Positions 50,802 to 60,673 are shown, counted from the first letter of the stretch. The stretch is DNA of 64,000 nucleotides from Bradyrhizobium uaiense (GCF_010811875.1 NZ_VKHP01000009.1:21041-85040); one strand, 5' to 3'. Made by a program: numbers and translations. Notes: generated from the sequence alone by a model not told the origin.

Positions 50802-50839
50802 GGATTTAAAGGACCTGGAGATTAAGCAACCTGGAAGGA

Positions 50840-52060
50840 TCAGCGTCGGTTGGCGAGAGGAACGACGTTGTGCAACGTTTCGATGCCGCTTTCAAGGAAG
50901 CGGCGCACGCCGCGCGCGGCCTGCCGGATGCGCTGCTCGTTCTCCACCATCGCGATGCGGACATAGCCTTCGCCATGTTCGCCGAACGCAACGCCGGGCG
51001 ACACCACGACGCCGGATTTCTCCACCATCAGGGTCGCGAACTGCATGCTGCCGACCGCCTCGAACGCCTTGGGCAGCGGCGCCCAGGCGAACATCGAGGC
51101 CTGCGGCGGCGGAATGTCCCAGCCGGCGCGGCCAAATGACTCAACCAGCGCATCGCGGCGCTTGCGGTAGGTGTCGCGCATCTCGCGGATGCAGTCGTCG
51201 GGACCGTTCAGCGCCGCGGTCGCCGCCACCTGGACCGGCGTGAAGGCGCCGTAATCGAGATAGGATTTGACCCGCGCCAGGGCGGCGATGATGCGCTCAT
51301 TGCCGACCGCAAAGCCCATGCGCCAGCCGGCCATCGAGAAGGTCTTCGACATCGAGGTGAACTCGACGGTGACGTCGATCGCGCCGGGCACCTGCAGCAC
51401 CGACGGCGGCGGCTTGTCCTCGTCGAAATAGACCTCGGCATAGGCCAGATCGGACAGGATGAAGATGTCGTGCTTCTTCGCGAATGCGACCAGATCCCTG
51501 TAGAAGTCGAGGTCCGCGACATAGGCGGTCGGATTCGACGGGTAGCAGACGATCAGCGCGATCGGCTTCGGAATCGAATGGATGATCGCCCGCTCGACCG
51601 CCTCGAAGAACTGCGGCGTCGGCTCCGACGGCACCGAGCGGATCACGCCGCCCGCCATCAGGAAGCCGAAGGCGTGGATCGGGTAACTCGGGTTCGGGCA
51701 CAGCACGACATCGCCGGGCGCGGTGATCGCCTGCGCGACGTTGGCAAACCCCTCCTTCGAGCCGAGCGTCGCAACCACCTGCGTATCGGGGTTCAGCTTG
51801 ACGCCGAAGCGGCGCGCATAATAGGCGGCCTGGGCCTTGCGCAGGCCGTTGATGCCGCGCGAGGCCGAGTAGCGGTCGGTCCGCGGCTTGCCCAGGGTCT
51901 CCTTGAGCTTCTCGATCACATGCGACGGGGTCGGCAGGTCCGGGTTGCCCATGCCCATGTCGATGATGTCGGCCCCGGCATTGCGCGCGGCCGCCTTGGC
52001 CTGGTTGACCTTTTCAAAGACGTAAGGCGGCAGACGGCGAATGCGGTAAAAATCTTCCAT
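50840..52060 (-). CDS. Class I/II aminotransferase (AlaC/LL-DAP aminotransferase-like)
   Basis: A 406-residue PLP enzyme starting MEDFYRIRRLPPYVFEKVNQ. Core marks: DIIDMGMGNPDLPTPSHV, YSASRGINGLR, VLCPNPSYPIHAFGF, YPSNPTAYVADLDFY and the PLP-Lys motif FTSMSKTFSMAGWRMGFA. The opening and the site motif fit AlaC-type glutamate-pyruvate aminotransferases or LL-diaminopimelate aminotransferase relatives. Linkage to hom is conserved in this group, hinting at aspartate-family metabolism. First gene of the leftward block. Confidence 0.9.
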   Translation of the reverse strand: MEDFYRIRRLPPYVFEKVNQAKAAARNAGADIIDMGMGNPDLPTPSHVIEKLKETLGKPRTDRYSASRGINGLRKAQAAYYARRFGVKLNPDTQVVATLGSKEGFANVAQAITAPGDVVLCPNPSYPIHAFGFLMAGGVIRSVPSEPTPQFFEAVERAIIHSIPKPIALIVCYPSNPTAYVADLDFYRDLVAFAKKHDIFILSDLAYAEVYFDEDKPPPSVLQVPGAIDVTVEFTSMSKTFSMAGWRMGFAVGNERIIAALARVKSYLDYGAFTPVQVAATAALNGPDDCIREMRDTYRKRRDALVESFGRAGWDIPPPQASMFAWAPLPKAFEAVGSMQFATLMVEKSGVVVSPGVAFGEHGEGYVRIAMVENEQRIRQAARGVRRFLESGIETLHNVVPLANRR

Positions 52061-52288
52061 GGGACCCTTGCTCCGACAACCGCGACGCCAGAATCGACCC
52101 CCTTGGTAGATTTGCGGAAGCCGTCACGGCCTCTTACAGAAATCGCGCTGAATCAATGATTTAGAGCGAATTCAGGCGCACGATCTGGGGGCTGCGGCCG
52201 GATCTGCGGTTGAACTGGGTTTCTTTTAGCACGGACGCCGGGCGGCGCCAGCGCTGATCGGCCACCTGGCGCGGCTCACTTGTACCGC

Positions 52289-52564
52289 TCACTTGCCGGC
52301 CTGGGCCGACGCCTGGGTCTGGCGCTCGCGGGCGGCAACCAGCTCCTGCTCGATCTTGGCCTGATCCGCCGGCTTGATCGTCGGATCGGCGCGGTCAGGC
52401 GGAAGGTCGTGGACCGGGAGGTAGCCGCCGGCATCCTTTTGCCGCGCCGGCGCGTCGGCGGGCATGCCCATATCGGCAATCGTGCTCGAGCAACCGCTCA
52501 GCGCCAGCAACGACGCGAGCAGCACTGCGGCCGCGGGCCCTCTGTTCATTCTATCGATCGGCAT
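52289..52564 (-). CDS. Putative lipoprotein
   Basis: A 91-residue protein from the ATG at 52564; the ATG at 52549 is an alternative. The segment AAAVLLASLLALSGCSS contains a lipobox with Cys. The rest is Asp/Pro/Lys-rich with a helical end (DQAKIEQELVAARERQTQAS). It stands alone, divergent from phaC across 292 bp. The 228 bp after it, before the aminotransferase gene, hold no feature I can name. Confidence 0.65.
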   Translation of the reverse strand: MPIDRMNRGPAAAVLLASLLALSGCSSTIADMGMPADAPARQKDAGGYLPVHDLPPDRADPTIKPADQAKIEQELVAARERQTQASAQAGK

Positions 52565-52856
52565 GCGCCGAATTGTCCCCAACAAGCTAGCGCGCAGGTC
52601 GCACGTTGCCGACACGGGTCGCACTGGTACGAGCCTTGCAGCGTCCCCGCTGCGTTAATCCTGGCTTTAATCGTTTCAAACGATTGTCGCTCGAAACGCT
52701 TAAGCCGTGAACAGCAAAAGCGACCCCTGAGGCTTCAATATGACCGAACAAAGATTTTTTGTCGCACCGCAACACAGCGAAACATCGGATTTTCACTGAT
52801 TTTCGTTGCCGCACCGCGCGATGACGACCCCCAAACGACGCGATATTGTCCTTCAA

Positions 52857-54665
52857 ATGAGCAACGTCAGTACCGACATCCAAGCCGCCCCGAAATTCAA
52901 CGCCGAAGCCTTCGCCATGAACATCGCCAGGGCGATGGAGAGCAGTGGCCAGGCGCTGGCCGCCTATCTCAAGCCGCGCCAGACCGGCGAAGTCCGCGAC
53001 AAGCCGCCGAACGAGCTCGGTGAGGTCATCAAGACCTTCAGCGTGATCGCCGAATACTGGCTGTCCGACAAGGAGCGCGCCTCGTCGCTGCAGATGCAGC
53101 TCGGCAAGGATTACCTCGATCTCTGGGGCACGGCGGTGCGCCGCCTGGCCGGCGAAGCCGATGCCAAGCCCGCGATCGCGCCGGCCCCGCGCGACAAGCG
53201 CTTCCAGGATCCGGAGTGGAAATCGAATCAGTTCTTCGACTTCATCCTTCAACTTTACCTCTTGACCGCGAAATGGGCGCAGCAGCTGGTCCACGACGCC
53301 GACGGGATCGATCCGCATACCCGCAAGAAGGCCGAATTCTACGTCCAGCAGATCACCAACGCGCTGGCGCCGTCGAACTTCGTGCTGACCAACCCGGAAG
53401 TGCTGCGCGCGACCGTCGAGACCAACGGCGACAATCTGGTGCGCGGCATGAAGATGCTGGCCGAGGATATCGAAGCCGGCCACGGCACGCTGAAGATCCG
53501 CCAGTCCGATTCGAGCAATCTCGAGGTCGGCGTCAACATGGCGACGACGCCGGGCAAGGTGATCTACCAGAACGAGCTGATGCAGTTGATCCAGTATTCG
53601 CCTGCGACGGAGAGCGTGCTGCGCACGCCGCTGCTGATCGTGCCGCCCTGGATCAACAAGTTCTACATCCTCGATCTGCGCCCCGAGAAATCCTACGTCA
53701 AATGGTGCGTCGACCAGGGCATCACGGTGTTCGTGATCTCCTGGGTCAATCCGGACAAGGAGCTCGGCAAGAAGACCTGGGCCGACTACATGACCGAGGG
53801 CCCGCTCACGGCGATGGACGTGATCGAGAAGGTCACCGGCGAGATGAAGGTGCACACCGCCGGCTATTGCGTCGGCGGCACCATGCTCGCCTCGACGCTG
53901 GCCTATCTCGCCGAGAAGCGCCGCCAGCGCGTGACGTCGGCGACGTTCTTTGCCGCGCAGGTCGACTTCACCCACGCCGGCGACCTGCTCGTGTTCGTCG
54001 ACGAGGACCAGATCTCGGCGCTGGAACGCGACATGCAGGAATCCGGCGTGCTCGAGGGCAGCAAGATGGCGATGGCCTTCAACATGCTGCGCTCGAACGA
54101 CCTGATCTGGTCGTATGTCGTGAACAATTATCTGAAGGGCCAGTCGCCCTCCTCGTTCGACCTGCTGCACTGGAATTCGGACGCGACGCGGATGCCGTCG
54201 TCGAACCACTCCTATTATCTGCGCAACTGCTATCTGGAGAACCGGCTGTCGACCGGCACCATGGTGCTCGACAACACGCTGCTCGATCTGTCGAAGGTGA
54301 AAGTGCCGGTCTACAATCTCGCGGCACGCGAGGATCACATCGCGCCGGCGGAATCGGTGCTGTACGGCTCGCAGTTCTTCGGCGGCCCGGTGAGGTATGT
54401 GCTGGCCGGCTCCGGCCATATTGCCGGCGTGGTCAATCCGCCCGCCTCGAAGAAGTACCAGTACTGGACCAATGACAACATCAAGGACATCAAGCTCGCC
54501 GACTGGCTGAAGGGCGCCGAGGAGCACAAGGGTTCGTGGTGGCCCGACTGGCGCGCCTGGCTGGAGAGCCATGATCCGGAGATGGTTCCGGCGCGCATCG
54601 TGGGCGCCAACGGAACGCCGGTGCTCGAGGACGCACCGGGCAGCTATGTCCGCGTCCGCGCGTAG
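52857..54665 (+). CDS. phaC: Poly-beta-hydroxybutyrate synthase, class I
   Basis: A 602-residue enzyme from the ATG at 52857 (MSNVSTDIQAAPKFNAEAF); an in-frame ATG at 52821 would add 12 residues and neither has a strong ribosome site. The N-terminal domain is followed by the alpha/beta core with VPPWINKFYILDL, the lipase-like box GYCVGGTM with nucleophile Cys338, LAAREDHIAP for the Asp and GSGHIAGVVNPP for the His. It polymerises 3-hydroxybutyryl-CoA into storage granules. Typical class I length. Upstream 292 bp contain an AT-richer stretch at 52735-52800. Confidence 0.95.
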   Translation: MSNVSTDIQAAPKFNAEAFAMNIARAMESSGQALAAYLKPRQTGEVRDKPPNELGEVIKTFSVIAEYWLSDKERASSLQMQLGKDYLDLWGTAVRRLAGEADAKPAIAPAPRDKRFQDPEWKSNQFFDFILQLYLLTAKWAQQLVHDADGIDPHTRKKAEFYVQQITNALAPSNFVLTNPEVLRATVETNGDNLVRGMKMLAEDIEAGHGTLKIRQSDSSNLEVGVNMATTPGKVIYQNELMQLIQYSPATESVLRTPLLIVPPWINKFYILDLRPEKSYVKWCVDQGITVFVISWVNPDKELGKKTWADYMTEGPLTAMDVIEKVTGEMKVHTAGYCVGGTMLASTLAYLAEKRRQRVTSATFFAAQVDFTHAGDLLVFVDEDQISALERDMQESGVLEGSKMAMAFNMLRSNDLIWSYVVNNYLKGQSPSSFDLLHWNSDATRMPSSNHSYYLRNCYLENRLSTGTMVLDNTLLDLSKVKVPVYNLAAREDHIAPAESVLYGSQFFGGPVRYVLAGSGHIAGVVNPPASKKYQYWTNDNIKDIKLADWLKGAEEHKGSWWPDWRAWLESHDPEMVPARIVGANGTPVLEDAPGSYVRVRA

Positions 54666-54738
54666 CGCGAACTCTTCCGCTCAGCTATAAACAGACGATC
54701 CCGGCGGTCGGGAATCGCATTGACGTGAGGGGGAGACG

Positions 54739-55137
54739 ATGACGCGCGAACTGTTCTGGCTGTCACTGACGGTGATCCTGACCGGCATTTTGTGGATCCC
54801 CTACATCATCAACCGCTGTCAGGTGCGCGGCCTCTCCGGCGCCATGGGCAATCCCTCGCGCGGCGACAAGCCCCACGCCGAATGGGCCAACCGGCTGATG
54901 TTCGCCCACGACAACGCGGTCGAGAACCTCGTGATCTTCGCGCCGCTGGTGCTGATCCTCAACGCCGCCGACTATTCCACCAAATGGACCGTGCTCGCCT
55001 GCGCCGTCTATTTCTGGGCCCGCGTCGCGCATCTGGTCGTCTACACGCTCGGCCTGCCGGTGTTCCGCACGCTGGCCTTCACGGTCGGCTTCCTCGCGCA
55101 GGCGGTGCTGGCGCTGGCGATCTTCAAGATCGTCTGA
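54739..55137 (+). CDS. MAPEG-family membrane protein
   Basis: A 132-residue protein with four membrane segments (LFWLSLTVILTGILWIPYII, NLVIFAPLVLILNAADYSTK, VLACAVYFWARVAHLVVYTL, ALTFVGFL-like end). RANRLMFAHDNAVENLVIF-type sequence (here ANRLMFAHDNAVEN) marks the MAPEG family of glutathione-linked and eicosanoid enzymes. Function in bacteria is mostly unknown. GGGGGAGACG precedes the ATG. 73 bp after phaC, possibly co-transcribed. Confidence 0.82.
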   Translation: MTRELFWLSLTVILTGILWIPYIINRCQVRGLSGAMGNPSRGDKPHAEWANRLMFAHDNAVENLVIFAPLVLILNAADYSTKWTVLACAVYFWARVAHLVVYTLGLPVFRTLAFTVGFLAQAVLALAIFKIV

Positions 55138-55169
55138 GCAACAACATGGCGCCGGCCACCGCGCCGGCG

Positions 55170-55763
55170 CTAGTCCCCGCTCTTGCGCACCACGATATGC
55201 AGCATCGTGGCGGGCGCCTCGTCAAAGCTCTTGATCTGGCTGGTGTCTGACGAGACCTGCGTCCATGCCCCCGACGATGCGTAGGTCGCCGCCAGCCAAT
55301 CCGCCGCGGGATAATTGTAGTAGCGGCCGATGCTGTCGCGGCCATCGCCATGGCCGATCTTGTAGCTCGCGTAGAAGATGCCGCCTGGCTTCAGCGCCCG
55401 ATGGATGCGGCTGAGGATGCCGGCCAATTCGTCGCGCGGAACATGCAGCAGGCACGCGCTGGCCCAGACGCCGTCATAGGCTTCCAGGTCGTCGAGCTCA
55501 TCGAACAGCATCGCCTCGACCGGATGATTGATGCGGCGCGCCGCGACTTCAGCCATTTCAGGTGAACCGTCGGTCGCGCGCAGCAGAAAACCTTCGGCGA
55601 GCATGACGGCGGCATGATTGCCGGCGCCACAGCCGAGCTCGAGGATCGCGCCGCCCGGCGGCAACAGCTTGAGAAAGCCGATCAGCCGGGCGGACGGAGC
55701 TTTCGCCCACCCGGCATAAGCCTCGGCATTGCGCCGATAGAATTGCAGCGTGGCGTCGTCCAC
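55170..55763 (-). CDS. Class I SAM-dependent methyltransferase
   Basis: A 197-residue protein with motif I GGAILELGCGAGNHAAVMLA, followed by RATDGSPEMAEVAARR and VWASACLLHVPRDELAGIL, then KPGGIFYASYKIG. This is the small methyltransferase-11/25 type acting on an unknown small molecule. 14 bp downstream of argC (type 2) on the same strand. Confidence 0.85.
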   Translation of the reverse strand: MDDATLQFYRRNAEAYAGWAKAPSARLIGFLKLLPPGGAILELGCGAGNHAAVMLAEGFLLRATDGSPEMAEVAARRINHPVEAMLFDELDDLEAYDGVWASACLLHVPRDELAGILSRIHRALKPGGIFYASYKIGHGDGRDSIGRYYNYPAADWLAATYASSGAWTQVSSDTSQIKSFDEAPATMLHIVVRKSGD

Positions 55764-55777
55764 GGTGCGCCTCGTCG

Positions 55778-56755
55778 TCAGCTATCGGCCAGTCCGAGCA
55801 TCAGCCGCATGTTCTGGACCGCGGCACCCGAGGCGCCCTTGCCCAGATTGTCGAGCCGCGCGACCAGCACGGCCTGGCGGTGCTTGTCGCTGGCAAAGAC
55901 ATAGAGCTCGAGCTGGTTGGTCTCGTTGAGTGCTTCCGGCTCGATTTTGCCGCCCGTGCTGGCCTCGTTCTGGAGCGGCATCGCCGAGACGTATTTGCTG
56001 CCGGCGTACCACTTCGCCAGCACAGCCTGCAGATCGGCTCCATCAGGCTTGCCCGGCAGCGCGTCGAGTTGCAGCGGCACCGAGACCAGCATGCCCTGCC
56101 GGTAGTTGCCCACCGACGGGATGAAGAGCGGCCGCCGCGTCAGATGCGAGTAGAGCTGCATCTCCGGCACGTGCTTGTGCTCGAAGCCGAGCCCGTAGAG
56201 ATGGAACGCCGGCGCCGAGCCGTCTTCGAAGCTTGCGATCATCGACTTGCCGCCGCCCGAATAGCCGCTCACCGCATTGATGGTGACGGGATAGTCGGCC
56301 GGCAGCAGGCCACCGTCGACGAGCGGCCGCAGCAGCGCGATTGCGCCGGTCGGATAGCAGCCCGGATTGGAGACCTTTTTTGCGTTGCGGATCTTGTCGG
56401 CCTGGCCGGGCGCGAGCTCCGCGAAACCATAGGCCCAGTCGGGCGCGACCCGATAGGCCGTCGACGCGTCCAGCACCTTCGGCGCTGAATTGCCCATGGT
56501 GTCGATCAGCGCGACGGTTTCCTTGGCGGCATCATCGGGCAGGCAGAGGATCACGAGATCCACCTCCTCCGTCAGCGCGCGCTTGGCACCGGCGTCCTTC
56601 CGCTTGTCCTCGGCGATATGCTTCACCGCGACGTCGCCGATCGCATGCAGCCGTTCCTGGATGCCGAGCCCGGTGGTGCCTGAGCCGCCATCGACGAACA
56701 CGGTGGCCTTGGTCGCACCGCTCTTGGTCTTTGGATTGGTATCGGTGAGGGTCAT
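55778..56755 (-). CDS. argC: N-acetyl-gamma-glutamyl-phosphate reductase, type 2 (short form)
   Basis: A 325-residue NADP-dependent reductase of arginine synthesis. FVDGGSGTTGLGIQERL is the cofactor motif, and the catalytic Cys lies in VSNPGCYPTGAIALLRPL. Size, this opening and EDKRKDAGAKRALTEEVDLV mark the type 2 subfamily. A second, type 1 enzyme is encoded only 125 bp upstream on the same strand. Both look intact. Confidence 0.9.
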   Translation of the reverse strand: MTLTDTNPKTKSGATKATVFVDGGSGTTGLGIQERLHAIGDVAVKHIAEDKRKDAGAKRALTEEVDLVILCLPDDAAKETVALIDTMGNSAPKVLDASTAYRVAPDWAYGFAELAPGQADKIRNAKKVSNPGCYPTGAIALLRPLVDGGLLPADYPVTINAVSGYSGGGKSMIASFEDGSAPAFHLYGLGFEHKHVPEMQLYSHLTRRPLFIPSVGNYRQGMLVSVPLQLDALPGKPDGADLQAVLAKWYAGSKYVSAMPLQNEASTGGKIEPEALNETNQLELYVFASDKHRQAVLVARLDNLGKGASGAAVQNMRLMLGLADS

Positions 56756-56880
56756 GGCACGTTCCTTTCGAGCTCATTCGTTTCGTTTGCTAGCACATTG
56801 GCCACGCCTGCGCCGCCAATCCGGGGATGGGCAGCTATCCCTGGATCGAGCGCATCCTCGTCCACGTTAACAACCCCCGC

Positions 56881-57927
56881 TCACGGAAACAGCGCGATCT
56901 GCTCCAGTCCGGTGGTTTCGGGCAAGCCGAACATCAGGTTCATGTTCTGGATCGCCTGTCCGGCCGACCCCTTCACAAGATTGTCGAGCGTCGAGAGCAC
57001 GATGGCGCGGTTCTTGATCCGGTCGGCGACGACGCCGATCTGAACGTAATTCGAGCCACGCACGTTCTGCGTCTGTGGCAACACGCCCTTCTTCGTCACA
57101 TATACGAACGGCTCGTCGGCGTAGGCCTTTTCCAGCTCGGCGCGCAAATCGTCCGGCGTAGCCCCGTTCAGCTTGACATAAGATGTGCAGAACTCACCCC
57201 GCGCCATCGGAATGAGATGCGGGGTGAAGTTCACTGTCACGGCCGAGCCAGCGGCTGCACCGATCTCCTGCTCGATCTCCGCCGAGTGTCGGTGGCTTCC
57301 GATCGAATAGGGCGACAACCCTTCGCCGGCCTCGCTGAACAGCGTGTTCTGCTTCAGTCCGCGTCCGGCGCCGGTGACACCCGACTTGGCGTCGATGACG
57401 ATGTCGTCGACGTCAATCATCTTTGCCTTGGCCAGCGGAACAAGCGCCAGCAGCACCGCCGTCGGATAGCAGCCGGGACAGGCCACCAGCCGCGCGGCCG
57501 CGACCTTCTCCCGGTAGAGCTCGGTCAGCCCATAGACGGCCTCGTCCTGCAATTCGAGCGCCCGGTGCTCATGGCCATACCATTGCGCGTAGCTGTCTTT
57601 GTTGCGCAGCCGGAAATCCGCGGACATATCGAGGATCTTGATTCCGGGATTGGCTTTCAGCACCGCAGCGATGATCTCTTGCGTCGTCCCGTGCGGCAGT
57701 CCGCAGAACACGGCATCGAGCCGCGTCCAGTCGACCTTTTCCCATTCCACGAGTTTTGGCAGGTCAAGCATGAAGAAGTGAGGAAACACCTCGCTCATCG
57801 TCTTGCCGGCATGGGTGTTGGCGGTAAGCGCGGTGATTTCGGCATTCGGGTGCCGCGCCAACAGGCGCACCGCGTCGGCGCCGGTGTAGCCGGACGCGCC
57901 CAGAATTCCGATTTTCTTCTTCGTCAT
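56881..57927 (-). CDS. argC: N-acetyl-gamma-glutamyl-phosphate reductase, type 1
   Basis: A 348-residue enzyme converting N-acetyl-glutamyl phosphate to its semialdehyde. Cofactor motif KIGILGASGYTGADAVRLLA, catalytic Cys in VACPGCYPTAVLLALVPL, SGVTGAGRGLKQNTLFSEAG and the His of GSHRHSAEIEQEIG. This is the standard type 1 form. Its start overlaps the PaiB-like gene by 4 bp, so the two are co-translated. Confidence 0.95.
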   Translation of the reverse strand: MTKKKIGILGASGYTGADAVRLLARHPNAEITALTANTHAGKTMSEVFPHFFMLDLPKLVEWEKVDWTRLDAVFCGLPHGTTQEIIAAVLKANPGIKILDMSADFRLRNKDSYAQWYGHEHRALELQDEAVYGLTELYREKVAAARLVACPGCYPTAVLLALVPLAKAKMIDVDDIVIDAKSGVTGAGRGLKQNTLFSEAGEGLSPYSIGSHRHSAEIEQEIGAAAGSAVTVNFTPHLIPMARGEFCTSYVKLNGATPDDLRAELEKAYADEPFVYVTKKGVLPQTQNVRGSNYVQIGVVADRIKNRAIVLSTLDNLVKGSAGQAIQNMNLMFGLPETTGLEQIALFP

Positions 57928-58598
57928 TGCTCGCTCCTCGGAAGCGTAGTCATCTCGGTCTGTATCATCGCGAAAGCCTGCGGGCGCACCTCGCGCATCA
58001 ATGCAGCGATGTCCCGGGCACCGGAATCGGCCTGCAAAGCGAGCGTGTTGCCGACCGCCGCGAAATCGGCTTCGGATTTGTGCTGGTTCAGCTTGAAGCT
58101 GCCCTCCACCTCTTCCACCGTCATCTCAAAACCCACGATCGCCTTCTTCATGGCATCGAGCCGCGGGGCTGTCATCTTGCCTGACGTCCACGGGGGCTTC
58201 GGCAGCAGCCGGTCCTCGAACTTGGCGCTCAGCGTGTCGATCTGAACCGCGAGTTCCTCATCCGACAGGGTCCGCACCGACCCGGTCAGATGCACAGCCT
58301 GATAGAGCCAGGTCGGCACCTGGTCGGGCGACACGTACCAGTCCGCCGACACATAGGCATCCGCGCCGTTGACGGCCAACAACCAGGGAGCCCCGCCCAC
58401 CAGCTTTACCAGCGGATTGTGACGGGCAACATGAAACAGCGCCCGCGGCGTGCCGTCGGCGGCGTAGGTCAAATAGAACGGCAGCACGGAGGCGATCGGC
58501 TTGCCGCCGTCCCACGCGCAGGCCATGCCGAAACCGCGCGCTTCCGCGAAGGCAAGGCTCGCGGCGCGGTCAGGCTTGAATACCGGTGGCGTATACAT
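57924..58598 (-). CDS. PaiB-like FMN-binding protein
   Basis: A 224-residue protein starting MYTPPVFKPDRAASLAFAEA. WLLAVNGADAYVSADWYVSP, VPTWLYQAVHLTGSV and the end LNQHKSEAD are hallmarks of the PaiB family, split-barrel flavin proteins described as negative regulators of sporulation genes in Bacillus. In proteobacteria the role is unknown; a flavin-dependent reductase is also possible. Overlaps argC by 4 bp. Confidence 0.87.
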   Translation of the reverse strand: MYTPPVFKPDRAASLAFAEARGFGMACAWDGGKPIASVLPFYLTYAADGTPRALFHVARHNPLVKLVGGAPWLLAVNGADAYVSADWYVSPDQVPTWLYQAVHLTGSVRTLSDEELAVQIDTLSAKFEDRLLPKPPWTSGKMTAPRLDAMKKAIVGFEMTVEEVEGSFKLNQHKSEADFAAVGNTLALQADSGARDIAALMREVRPQAFAMIQTEMTTLPRSEQ

Positions 58599-58818
58599 GG
58601 TCGAAACTCCTGCGTGACGAAGGAGCCGCCAGATCGAACCGCGTGTCTTTTTGAGGAGAGCGCCGCGGGATCAGGTCCGGCGGCAGAGGCGATGGTCTTA
58701 AACGCGAGCGACCGCCCATACCGCGATAATGCGGCGGCGGCGGGCAATGATGATGGTCGCGGCGTTGATCATGGGCGCGGCTATAGGGCCGCACCCCTTT
58801 GACGTCAAGAAAAACCGT

Positions 58819-59808
58819 TCAGATCGCCGGATTCCACGGTGCCAGCACGACGCGGTAGCCGACGCCGTCCTTCACCACGTTGCCGAGGCCCGGGAACGGA
58901 TAATGGAAGCCCTGCACCTGGAGCCGCTCCGCGACCACCATGTCGTAGATGCGGCGGCGGGTCTTCTCCGCCACGTCGCCGTCCTGGTCGAAGAACGCAT
59001 GCCAGCCGGGGTTGGTCGCGAACAGGTTCGGGTTGTTGGTGACGTCGGACTGGATGAAGACCTTGTCCGAGCCCGAGGCCAGCACGTAGGAAGTGTGGCC
59101 CGGCGTATGGCCGACGGTCTCGACCGAGGTCAGGCCCGGCGCGATCTCCTTGCCCCATTCATAGGGCGTAACCTTCTTCTTCAAGCCCGCCTCGAAGATG
59201 TTGCGGTTGTTCTTGAACAGGCCCGCCATGCGGCCGGCCGGTGCCCGGCTCATCTCGCCGTCATCCATCCAGAACTTCCATTCGGTGGCCGGCACAAGCA
59301 CTTCGGCGTTCGGGAATGCCGGCGTGCCCTCGGCCGTCAGCAGGCCATTCACATGGTCGCCGTGGAAATGCGAGATCACGACCATGTCGACATTCTTGGG
59401 GTCGAATCCGGCGGCAACGAAATTGTCGGCGAACAGGCCATTGGTGCCCTTGCTGCTCACCTTGGCCAGCGCACCGTTGCCGGTGTCGATCACCACGAGC
59501 TTGCCGCCGGTACTGAGCACGAGAGGCGCGAACCAGATCGTCATCATGTCGCGCGGCATGAACGCCTTCTCCAGCGCCGCATTGACGTCGTCGCGCTTCG
59601 CATTCGGAATGAACGAGTCCTCCAGCTTGAAGACATTCTTGCCGTCGGACACCGCGGTGACGAGGATGTCTCCGACCTTGTAGCGATAGAAACTCGGCGC
59701 CTGCTTGTCGGCTACGGGCGCTGCGGCGACCGCGGGAACGGCTGATAACAATGGTGCGGTTGCGATGCCGGCAGCGCCAGCGAGAGCGTGACGTCGTGTC
59801 AATTCCAT
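58819..59808 (-). CDS. Exported metallo-beta-lactamase-fold hydrolase
   Basis: A 329-residue protein from the ATG at 59808 with GGGAGGAC upstream. Tat-like signal MELTRRHALAGAAGIATAPL. The metal motif is VVISHFHGDHVNGLL (HxHxDH), with VGHTPGHTSYVLASG as the next His. Similar exported proteins hydrolyse lactones or unknown esters; the substrate is open. The region 58599-58818 upstream of PaiB holds no gene. Stand-alone. Confidence 0.87.
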   Translation of the reverse strand: MELTRRHALAGAAGIATAPLLSAVPAVAAAPVADKQAPSFYRYKVGDILVTAVSDGKNVFKLEDSFIPNAKRDDVNAALEKAFMPRDMMTIWFAPLVLSTGGKLVVIDTGNGALAKVSSKGTNGLFADNFVAAGFDPKNVDMVVISHFHGDHVNGLLTAEGTPAFPNAEVLVPATEWKFWMDDGEMSRAPAGRMAGLFKNNRNIFEAGLKKKVTPYEWGKEIAPGLTSVETVGHTPGHTSYVLASGSDKVFIQSDVTNNPNLFATNPGWHAFFDQDGDVAEKTRRRIYDMVVAERLQVQGFHYPFPGLGNVVKDGVGYRVVLAPWNPAI

Positions 59809-59956
59809 GTGTTGTCCTCCCAGTGAAGCGGCGCCCAATGAACTCGCGCTTGGTGCGCGCGGTTGTATCAGCGTTTCGATACTCGCGCGATGACTACAGC
59901 GCGAGCGGTTGCCCTCCCGGCCTAACCCCTGCGCGGTCGCGATATTCCTGACATCG

Positions 59957-60487
59957 CTACACCACCCGCCACATCCACTCGATGCCTTGGGCAATGACGT
60001 CGCCGAACAGCAGCAGCGCCGCGGACCAGACCAGCGCGGAGACGAAATTGGCGACCTGGAACTGCCAGTACGACATCTCGAAAATGCCGGCCGCAAGCGG
60101 CACCGAGGCGCGCAGCGGACCGAAGAAGCGCCCGATGAAGATGCTCGGCACGCCCCATGTCTTCACGAAGGCTTCGCCGCGCGGCAGGATCTCGGGATAG
60201 CGCGACAGCGGCCACATCTGCGCGACCTGCTCCTTGTAGCGATAGCCGAACCAGTAGGAGACCCAGTCGCCGAGCGCGGCGCCGATGCCGCCTGCAATCC
60301 AGATCGGCCAGAAGCTGATCCCGCTGACGCCGATCAGCGCGCCGATCGCAACCAGCGCGCCCCAGGCCGGCACCAGCAGCGAGATGAAGGCGAGCGATTC
60401 CGCGAACGCCAGCAACAGGACGATCGGAGCGGCCCAGGCCTGGTGATGGCGCACGAATTCGGCCAGGGCCCGCGCAAGGTCTTCCAT
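59957..60487 (-). CDS. DedA-family membrane protein
   Basis: A 176-residue protein from the ATG at 60487. The family core FAESLAFISLLVPAWGALVA, GGIGAALGDWVSYWFGYRYK and IFIGRFFGPLRASVPLAAGI includes the conserved Arg of FxGR and the G-x-x-x-A-D-pattern. DedA proteins flip or recycle lipid carriers and matter for membrane homeostasis. Upstream in-frame codons to 60670 are probably not translated. Confidence 0.85.
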   Translation of the reverse strand: MEDLARALAEFVRHHQAWAAPIVLLLAFAESLAFISLLVPAWGALVAIGALIGVSGISFWPIWIAGGIGAALGDWVSYWFGYRYKEQVAQMWPLSRYPEILPRGEAFVKTWGVPSIFIGRFFGPLRASVPLAAGIFEMSYWQFQVANFVSALVWSAALLLFGDVIAQGIEWMWRVV

Positions 60488-60673
60488 TTCGTCGTGTGCC
60501 TTCCGCTCCGTTGAACCTCGAATGAACCTTTCTACCGGCATGCAGCCTAAGAACAGGTAAGCCAGCCCATTGCGTGACATCAAGTCACAAAGGCGGGGAT
60601 CAAACGTGATTTCCGACAGGCTCCGCGGTCCGGGCCGGCCGACATCTCCCTCATAAGAAAAAGGATTCACTGG

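Noticed and set aside
52587..54572. 661-codon open frame antisense to phaC
   Set aside because: Composition typical of GC-skew shadows; phaC on the other strand has all catalytic motifs.
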